A DNA stretch of 64,000 bases from Bordetella parapertussis (GTDB lineage: Bacteria > Pseudomonadota > Gammaproteobacteria > Burkholderiales > SG8-39). Shown here in pieces: positions 58,137 to 64,000 of this stretch. The stretch lies in the NCBI GenBank assembly GCA_945861875.1, contig CAMAWC010000006.1, forward strand, positions 16,496-80,495. Reading direction: 5' to 3'. The notes under the pieces were generated by a model, which did not search any database, was not told the DNA's origin, and saw only the letters and a list, made by a program, of their open reading frames with translations. The position numbers and the translations under genes are program-made. Numbering within the stretch: position 1 is the stretch's first letter; each line of letters begins with the position of its first letter.

Positions 58137-59143
58137 TATTTAAGCGAGATGGCGATCTTGCCGATATGTGCGCCGCGCTCGAGCTTGCGCAATGCGTCGG
58201 CGGTCTGCTCCAGCGGGAAGGTCGAGTCGACCACCGGGTGCAATCCATGCAGCACGATGGCGCGGTTCATCGCCTCGAAGCGCTCGCGCGAACCGACCGA
58301 GATGCCCTGAACGCGCAACTTGGGTCCGAGCAGCTGGCGGACGTTGAAGGTGGTTTCGTAACCGCCGACAAACCCGACCACGCCAATGAACCCGCCGAAA
58401 GCCGCGGCCACCATCGACTTGGGCAGCGTGCTACCCGTTGTCTCGACGATGATCTCGGCGCCGCGTCCGTCGGTGGCTGCACGAACCGCCTGTTCCCAGT
58501 CCGGGGTGGTGCGGTAGTTGATGACCGTCTCGGCGCCCAGTTCGCGCAGGCGCGCCGCCTTGGAGTCACTTGAGGTCAAGGCTACCACGCGCGCTCCGGC
58601 ACAGCGCGCGAACTGCAGCGCGAACAGCGCCACGCCGCCGGTGCCCTGCACCAGCACGGTGTCGCCGGACTTGATGCCACCCTCGGCAAGGGTCGACCAG
58701 GCCGTCACCGCGGCGATCGGCAGTGTCGCCGCTTCGGCGTCCGACAGGTGGGGCGGCGGTGTCACGGCATCCTCGGCAGGGATGACAATGTATTCCTGCA
58801 GCACGCCGGGCAGGGGGGCGCCCAGCGTGCTGCGTGCGCGCAACTCCTGCGATGGGTTGCCCGAGTGCCAGCCCTGTGTGTAAGTGGGCGTCACGCGCTG
58901 GCCGACGGCAAAGCGGGTGACACCCTCGCCCACCGCCGCCACCGTGCCGCAACCATCCGAAACCGGGATGTAGGGTAGTTTCAACGTCGGCATGTATTTA
59001 CCCGAGAGCACCGCAAGGTCGCGGTAATTGAGGCTGGCAGCGTGCATGCGAACGAGCATTTCGCCGCGCCCTGGCGTCGGAACCGGGCGTTCGGCGATGC
59101 GCAATGCGTCAATCGAAAAAGCGGTTGCCTCTAGCGTTTTCAT
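58136..59143 (-). CDS. NAD(P)-dependent MDR-superfamily oxidoreductase (zinc-free alcohol dehydrogenase/quinone reductase type)
   Basis: The 335-residue protein has the MDR layout: an N-terminal GroES-like domain (NYRDLAVLSGKY, PVSDGCGTVAAVGEGVT) and a Rossmann domain with GTGGVALFALQFA (about 168-180) and ALTSSDSKAARLRELGAETVINY split over the coenzyme-binding region. The catalytic-zinc Cys/His pattern and structural four-Cys lobe of zinc alcohol dehydrogenases are absent, pointing to a quinone-oxidoreductase or enoyl-reductase-like enzyme. It faces the second ABC module. Substrate unknown; the 164 bp upstream hold no gene. Confidence 0.85.
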   Translation of the reverse strand: MKTLEATAFSIDALRIAERPVPTPGRGEMLVRMHAASLNYRDLAVLSGKYMPTLKLPYIPVSDGCGTVAAVGEGVTRFAVGQRVTPTYTQGWHSGNPSQELRARSTLGAPLPGVLQEYIVIPAEDAVTPPPHLSDAEAATLPIAAVTAWSTLAEGGIKSGDTVLVQGTGGVALFALQFARCAGARVVALTSSDSKAARLRELGAETVINYRTTPDWEQAVRAATDGRGAEIIVETTGSTLPKSMVAAAFGGFIGVVGFVGGYETTFNVRQLLGPKLRVQGISVGSRERFEAMNRAIVLHGLHPVVDSTFPLEQTADALRKLERGAHIGKIAISLK

Positions 59144-59307
59144 GGGGTCCCCTGTTGAAAAATGTTAATGACCGCGACAAGACGGCATGTGGCGGCGCAA
59201 TGTATGCCGACGAGAAACGGTAAGAATGCTGCTAAAAGTAACAGGTCCGCGCCGTGAGGCTCGACAGATAGCCAACCGGGCGAAAGCGGACGTGTAATGC
59301 GTTTATC

Positions 59308-60795
59308 CTACTGCGTCAATGCGGTCTCGGCGGCAATCTGGCCGAAGCAAAGTGCCTCGCAGAGATTCGCGCCGTCGGCCGCGTACAGCGCCCCGCTGAC
59401 CTGCCCGAGCTCGCCTGCCGCAAAAAGGCCCGGTATCGGCTTGCCAAACACGTCGATAACCCGCGCATTGCGGTCGCGTCGTGGTCCGCCGGTCGTATTG
59501 GACCCGCCGGGGAAAAGCTTTACACAGTAATACGGCGGCTGATCGACGGCGATCATTGTTTTCGCCGGCCGCCCGAACGCATCGTCACCGCCGCTCTTGC
59601 AGGCGGCGTTGTAACGCAGCATGGTTTCTTCCGCCGCCGCCGGATCCTCGACGCCCGCGCGCTCGGCGGCCTCTCGAATGGTGTCGCCACGCGCGATCCA
59701 GCCCCGTTCGATTTCCGCTGAATTGTCGGCGCTCCAGTTGTACAGCCCGACGGCGTTTGCGCCGACCAGCGGAGAGCTGATGGGGCCGGCCCTGCGGCGG
59801 CGTTCGTCAAAGAACCAGAAGCAGGGAATGCGCGGATAAATGCCCTGCTTCGAGTCGAACGGCATCAGGTCGTAAAAAAAGCCGTGGGCGAGCAAGGCCT
59901 GCACGTTTTCGTTGGCAAAGCGCTTGCCGAAACGGTCGGTGATGGCGTAGCCGGCCGCCTCCTGTTCATAGCCCATCGCCGTGCTGTCGATGCCGATCTG
60001 GAAGCCCATTGAAATACCGCTGTCCAGCGTAAAGTGCCCGATGGCGCGACCGACAATGACACCCATGTGCCACAAATCCGCGCCCACCGCCTGGGCCATG
60101 CGCACGCCGTCTCCGGTGTTGCCGGGATTGCCGTAAAAGTACATCGGGTGGGCGCGCAGGTAGGTGAGCTTGGCCTCTTCGTCGTACTCAAAGCCGCCGC
60201 AGGTGAGTACCACCCCCGAACGTGCGCGGATGCGGCGCGGGCCGTCGGGCGTATCGAGCAGTATTCCCGTGACCGCGCCGTCTTCGGTGATCAGGCGCGA
60301 GGCCGGCGACGACCACGCGATGCTGGCGCCGGTGCGCATTACCGCGGATTTTAGCGAGGCGTAAAGATCACGGCCGGTCAGCGCGCTCGGGTCGCGCCTG
60401 AAACGGGCCACGCCACCCTGATAGCCGTCAATCGCCTCTGCCCCCTCGAAATCCGGATGCTCTGCGCCGATCACCCGAGTGAACGGGACTTCCGGGATAG
60501 TCTGGCCGAGCCAGCCGATGAGCTTTGTTGCGCGTTCGGCAAACGCGGCGAGCACGTCGTCCGGCACCATGCCCCCGGCGCAACGGGACAGGTAGCGTGT
60601 CGCCTTGGCCGCGTCGTTGGCCGCCATGATCAGGCCGCGTGACATCCGCGTGTTCGGGGTATGTGCGTTCTCCGCTTGCTTCTCAGCGATCAGGACTGAT
60701 GCGCCGAGCTTGCTGGCGGTGATGGCGGCGGCGGCGCCGGCCGCGCCCAGGCCGGCCACGACCAGATCGAACTCCTCGTCATACTGTTGTCCCAT
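59308..60795 (-). CDS. FAD-dependent dehydrogenase (fumarate reductase / 3-ketosteroid dehydrogenase-like)
   Basis: The 495-residue flavoprotein has the dinucleotide-binding GLGAAGAAAAI (about 17-27), LIAEK strand end, and SRGLIMAAND. It also has GVVLTCGGFEYDEE and a C-terminal FAD-binding stretch LFAAGELGQVSGALYAADGANLCEAL. These match the FAD-binding-2 family (fumarate reductase flavoprotein, tricarballylate or 3-ketosteroid dehydrogenases). The ATG at 60795 is chosen because the longer frame to 60897 adds a segment without family character. It is divergent from a second such flavoprotein at 60988. Electron partner and substrate are not visible. Confidence 0.82.
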   Translation of the reverse strand: MGQQYDEEFDLVVAGLGAAGAAAAITASKLGASVLIAEKQAENAHTPNTRMSRGLIMAANDAAKATRYLSRCAGGMVPDDVLAAFAERATKLIGWLGQTIPEVPFTRVIGAEHPDFEGAEAIDGYQGGVARFRRDPSALTGRDLYASLKSAVMRTGASIAWSSPASRLITEDGAVTGILLDTPDGPRRIRARSGVVLTCGGFEYDEEAKLTYLRAHPMYFYGNPGNTGDGVRMAQAVGADLWHMGVIVGRAIGHFTLDSGISMGFQIGIDSTAMGYEQEAAGYAITDRFGKRFANENVQALLAHGFFYDLMPFDSKQGIYPRIPCFWFFDERRRRAGPISSPLVGANAVGLYNWSADNSAEIERGWIARGDTIREAAERAGVEDPAAAEETMLRYNAACKSGGDDAFGRPAKTMIAVDQPPYYCVKLFPGGSNTTGGPRRDRNARVIDVFGKPIPGLFAAGELGQVSGALYAADGANLCEALCFGQIAAETALTQ

Positions 60796-60987
60796 CGCGC
60801 CGTCCCCCGTGATGCGTGCCGGATGCTGGATGTTGTGGTACCCCACGACAGGCAGAGGCCATCGCACGCTGATTGTAGCGCATGAAAGCAGCATCATTCA
60901 TCACAACACACCGATGACATGTAATCTATTGCGGGCCAGAAACAGCCGGGCTGGTTATACTCTGGCGCTGCAGTCTGGAGGTGACAG

Positions 60988-62775
60988 GTGGCTGACACGG
61001 ACATTAAAAAACCAAGCGGGATGGAGCAGAGCATGCGACACGAGCATACCGAACAGAACGCGACCCCGGTGGGGCGCCTTCTCGTTGATGGCGACACCTG
61101 CGATGTTGTTGTTGTCGGCTCCGGAGGCGGCGGACTTGCGGCTGCACTTACGGCTGCTTGCAAGGGGCTTGACGTGGTGGTGCTGGAGAAGGCGCCGGTG
61201 TTCGGCGGGGTAACGGCGATTTCCGGTGGCGGGCTGTGGATTCCGTGCAACCATGTCGCGGCGAGGGCGGGCATTGCCGATAGCCACGAAAAGGCCATGA
61301 CCTATTTCCAGCATTGCGTCGGCGAGCGCATGGAGCTTCCCGTGGTCGAGTCCTTTCTCCGGAATGGTCCGCAGATGCTCGAATACTTCGAGCAGAATAC
61401 CGAGGTGAAGTTTACCCATGCGGTGGGCCGGCCGGATTACCATCCGCAAACGCCGGGCTTTGCCGAGGAAGGGCGCACCATCCATCCGCTCCCCTTTGAT
61501 GCGCGAGAACTCGGGGCCGAGGTGGCGCGGCTGCGCCCGCCGCTGGCCGAGATGACCTTCATGGGCCTGATGATCAAGCCCGGGCCCGACCTGAAGCACT
61601 TCCTTAATGTTTTTCGCTCGTTCGAGTCGACGGTGTTCGTCGCCCGCCGCCTGCTGCGGCATTTTCGCGACCTTGCGCTGCACGGGCGCGCCATGGACCT
61701 GTCCAACGGCAATGCGCTGATCGGTCGGCTGGCCAAGTCCGCGTTCGCGAAGGGTGTGCGTATCCATACCTCGGTTGCGGTCACCGGACTGGTGAAGACC
61801 AATGGCCGGGTGAGCGCCGTCCGGTTCGCGAATTCGGCCGGCAGTGGTGTGCTCAATGCGCGGCGTGGTGTGGTGCTCGCGAGCGGCGGTTTTTCGCACG
61901 ACGTGGAGCGGCGCAAGGCGCTGTTCCCGCACGCGCCGACCGGCCGCGAGCATGTAACGGCGGCCCCGCTGACCAACACCGGCGACGGGCTGCGCATGGC
62001 CGAGGCGATCGACGCCCAGTTCAAGTCCGACCACGCACACGCGGCGTGCTGGGCGCCGGTATCGGTGGTGCCGCAGCGCGACGGCAGCGTCGTGCCGATC
62101 CCGCACCTGATCGACCGCCAGAAGCCCGGCTTCATCGCCGTCACAAGGCATGGCCGGCGTTTCGTCAATGAGGCGAATTCCTACCACGACTTCGGCATCG
62201 GGCTGGCCGCCGCCTGCAAGGGCGAGCCCGAGGCGTTCTGCTTCCTCATCGCCGATCACCCGACCATACGCCGCTACGGCATCGGCGCGGTCAAGCCTGC
62301 GCCGATCCCGATCGGCGCTCACCTGCAGTCCGGCTACCTGTTGCGCGGCGCGTCGCTGCGCGAACTGGCGCAGCGCGCCGGCATCGATGCGCAGGCGTTC
62401 GAGGCCACGGTGCGCGACTTTAACCGCGACGCGGCGAACGGCAGGGACCCGGCGTACGGCCGCGGCGACAACATCTACAACCGCTACAACGGCGATGCGG
62501 CGCACCGACCCAACCCGTGCGTCGCCCCGATTACCGAGGGACCGTTCTATGCGGTCAGGATAGTGATGGGCGAACTGGGCACCTTCGCCGGCCTGCGCAT
62601 CGATGCGCATGCGCGTGTCATCGACCATGATGGCCAGCCCATACCCGGCCTCTACGCAGCCGGCAATGACGCCGCTAACCTGATGGGTGGCGACTACATG
62701 AGCGGAGGTTCGACACTGGGGCCGGCGCTGGCCTTCGGCTACGTCGCCGGCTGTCACCTCGCCGGGGAGGCGTAG
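60988..62775 (+). CDS. FAD-dependent dehydrogenase, 3-ketosteroid-delta1-dehydrogenase-like
   Basis: The 595-residue flavoprotein has CDVVVVGSGGGGLAAAL (about 38-54), VLEKAPVFGGVTAISGGGLWIP, RRGVVLASGGFSHD and the C-terminal GLYAAGNDAANLMGGDYMSG with STLGPALAFGYVAG. The Tyr-containing GGDYMSGGSTLGPA loop resembles the active-site loop of 3-ketosteroid dehydrogenases. GTG start behind GGAGGTGA. Divergent from the other flavoprotein across 192 bp, which contains a TATACT hexamer at 60956. Steroid substrates are not implied; relatives act on many alpha,beta-unsaturated carbonyls. Confidence 0.83.
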   Translation: MADTDIKKPSGMEQSMRHEHTEQNATPVGRLLVDGDTCDVVVVGSGGGGLAAALTAACKGLDVVVLEKAPVFGGVTAISGGGLWIPCNHVAARAGIADSHEKAMTYFQHCVGERMELPVVESFLRNGPQMLEYFEQNTEVKFTHAVGRPDYHPQTPGFAEEGRTIHPLPFDARELGAEVARLRPPLAEMTFMGLMIKPGPDLKHFLNVFRSFESTVFVARRLLRHFRDLALHGRAMDLSNGNALIGRLAKSAFAKGVRIHTSVAVTGLVKTNGRVSAVRFANSAGSGVLNARRGVVLASGGFSHDVERRKALFPHAPTGREHVTAAPLTNTGDGLRMAEAIDAQFKSDHAHAACWAPVSVVPQRDGSVVPIPHLIDRQKPGFIAVTRHGRRFVNEANSYHDFGIGLAAACKGEPEAFCFLIADHPTIRRYGIGAVKPAPIPIGAHLQSGYLLRGASLRELAQRAGIDAQAFEATVRDFNRDAANGRDPAYGRGDNIYNRYNGDAAHRPNPCVAPITEGPFYAVRIVMGELGTFAGLRIDAHARVIDHDGQPIPGLYAAGNDAANLMGGDYMSGGSTLGPALAFGYVAGCHLAGEA

Positions 62776-63010
62776 GGCGACTAACCGATCTTCGATAACC
62801 ACGGGTCGGCCAGGCAATTTGCAGATGGCCCGGAATAGATCCGCGCCCCCATTATGAGTGTGCAAGTGCATTATCAGTAAACACATTGACGGGTTGCTAT
62901 GTCATATATTTTGATGTTAAATGCACGCGTAAATCATTTGCACAGGCCCGCCGTTTGCGCCAGCGGCCACCGCCGGCAATCGTCGCGAATCACAGTGGTT
63001 AAGGAGTTTC

Positions 63011-63793
63011 ATGACATCTGAGTCGTCGATCGCCAGCGGCAACGGCCTGCTCTCCAACGGAATTGCGTATGAGCGGCGCGGGAGCGGTCGCCCTGTGGTG
63101 CTGTTGCATGGCTGGTGCCTGAATTCCGGGATGTGGATCTACGCGCAGGATGCGCTGTTGCGGGGCCACGAAATCATCACCATCGACTTGGCGGGATTTG
63201 GGCGATCAGCAGGCCTGGCCGGACCTTATTCGATTGCCCGGCACGCCGATGATCTTGCCGGTGTCCTGGTTGAGCTGCACCTGCGTGATGTCGTTTTAGT
63301 GGGTTTCGCGTTCGGTGCCGCCGTGGCATTGGAACTGGCATCGCGACGGCATCCGAGTGTCGCCGCGGTAGTCTCGGTCGGCATTCCGGATGCCGGCAGT
63401 TCACCCTACGGGAAAATGCCCAAATCGATGCGGCGCGACTGGCCGGATTTTGCGCGCCGTTCCGCGCAGGCACTCTTTCATACGGTGCAGAGCGAGGCCA
63501 CTATTGCCTGGATTGAGCGGATGTTCGGCACGGCGTCGCTGCTGGTGGCCCTCGAAACGGTCGGGGAGCTCGCCGCCTATGACCCGGCGCCGGCGGTGGC
63601 AAAAATCGAGGTTCCGGTGTTGTTTGTCCATGGTGACAGCGATCCGGTGGCGCCGGTTGGGCTTGGGCGCAAGTGTGCCGCGCTGGCTGCGAAAGGGCGT
63701 GTCGAAGTGATTCCCGATTGCGGTCACCTCATCGTTCTTGACCAGAAAAACGCGTTTCACGAGGCCGCGCGACGATTCATCGAGGCGGCCTGA
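63011..63793 (+). CDS. Alpha/beta hydrolase-fold protein lacking the nucleophilic Ser
   Basis: The 260-residue protein has an oxyanion motif LLHGWCLNSGMW (31-42) and DLAGFGRS (59-66). The nucleophile-elbow position reads GFAFGAA (98-104), so the Ser of GxSxG is Ala100. The acid (HGDSDPVAP, about 210-218) and His (DCGHLIVLD, His about 239) remain. AAGGAG precedes the ATG. The 235-bp upstream gap holds no gene but has an inverted pair GTGCATT/AATGCAC (62866 and 62920). It may act as a lyase, cofactor-free dioxygenase-like or binding protein. Confidence 0.8.
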   Translation: MTSESSIASGNGLLSNGIAYERRGSGRPVVLLHGWCLNSGMWIYAQDALLRGHEIITIDLAGFGRSAGLAGPYSIARHADDLAGVLVELHLRDVVLVGFAFGAAVALELASRRHPSVAAVVSVGIPDAGSSPYGKMPKSMRRDWPDFARRSAQALFHTVQSEATIAWIERMFGTASLLVALETVGELAAYDPAPAVAKIEVPVLFVHGDSDPVAPVGLGRKCAALAAKGRVEVIPDCGHLIVLDQKNAFHEAARRFIEAA

Positions 63794-63827
63794 ACCGCTC
63801 GCGGCTTGCAATGCAAAGGGGAAAGGC

Positions 63828-64000
63828 ATGGTAGACACATCTGCAGCAGTCCAGGTCAAGCCTGGCGCCGGAATCCAGACATGGAGCATGAATATCGCAC
63901 CGGTCAATCCGCTGAACCCGGTGATGCTGGGCGCCTTGACGGACTGCCTCAATGCCGCAATCGCCGACAAGTCGGTCAGTGCGGTCGTACTGACCAGCAG
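63828..64000 (+). CDS. Enoyl-CoA hydratase/isomerase (crotonase) family protein, N-terminal fragment
   Basis: The window ends inside this gene; only 57 complete codons are visible. The NIAPVNPLNPVMLGALTDCL segment and AIADKSVSAVVLTS match the start of crotonase-fold enzymes (NxLNxxMLxxL, then DxxVxAVVLTS). It lies 34 bp after the alpha/beta hydrolase on the same strand, with AAAGGGGAAAGG before the ATG, so the two are likely an operon. Catalytic residues lie beyond the window, so the reaction cannot be specified. Confidence 0.7.
   Translation, partial: MVDTSAAVQVKPGAGIQTWSMNIAPVNPLNPVMLGALTDCLNAAIADKSVSAVVLTS

Noticed and set aside
60955..62886. 643-codon open frame antisense to the second flavoprotein
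   Set aside because: Codon-position shadow of the plus-strand FAD protein; Arg/His/Ala-biased translation with no motif.
62886..62910. TTGACG and TATATT hexamers upstream of the second alpha/beta hydrolase
   Set aside because: The spacing between the hexamers (13 bp) is too short for a normal sigma-70 promoter.

Overview
The window reads as a GC-rich chromosome segment from a betaproteobacterium, most likely order Burkholderiales. The evidence is the dnaA-dnaN-gyrB and rpmH-rnpA-yidD-yidC-mnmE blocks, the mnmG-rsmG-parA-parB block with parS sites, the leuS-lptE-holA-proA operon, and three unlinked orphan Bug-type (tripartite tricarboxylate) receptors, a family greatly expanded in Burkholderiales. 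No rRNA, tRNA, CRISPR array, insertion sequence or phage gene was found.

Region 1 (1-10.2 kb) is the replication-origin neighbourhood. A 3' fragment of topB converges on gyrB-dnaN-dnaA (minus strand) across a 28-bp perfect palindrome. The dnaA/rpmH divergent spacer carries a consensus DnaA box and probably oriC. To its right run rpmH, rnpA, yidD, yidC and mnmE.

Region 2 (10.2-29.5 kb) mixes accessory and core genes: a Bug receptor, an AbrB-type membrane protein, pckG, a class III aminotransferase, two parS sites, mnmG-rsmG-parA-parB, nadC with a LOG-family phosphoribohydrolase, a second Bug receptor, and the leuS-lptE-holA-proA operon. A divergent FecR-SPOR periplasmic protein follows, then an intrinsic terminator and a second, degenerate copy of the topB/gyrB palindrome.

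Region 3 (29.6-37.1 kb) holds uvrD, a small conserved-looking protein with a YqaA-type membrane protein, a third Bug receptor, a cupin with an alpha/beta hydrolase, and biosynthetic ilvA.

Region 4 (37.2-58.1 kb) is the most interesting part. It is about 21 kb of same-strand, tightly packed catabolic genes: an RraA/HMG-aldolase-like protein, an aconitase-superfamily large and small subunit pair with altered active-site motifs, and two paralogous modules. Each module pairs a polyamine-type ABC importer (two permeases, a substrate-binding protein with a twin-Arg type leader, an ATPase) with a HyuB/HyuA (hydantoinase/5-oxoprolinase/acetophenone carboxylase superfamily) enzyme. A LysR regulator and a cupin lie between the modules. 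The inferred logic is uptake of one or two related small molecules, ATP-dependent ring opening or carboxylation by HyuAB, then (de)hydration and retro-aldol cleavage. The substrate is unknown.

Region 5 (58.1-64 kb) adds an MDR oxidoreductase, two divergent FAD-dependent dehydrogenases of the fumarate reductase/3-ketosteroid dehydrogenase family, an alpha/beta hydrolase lacking its nucleophilic serine, and the start of a crotonase-family gene. It could supply further steps of the same or a neighbouring degradation pathway.
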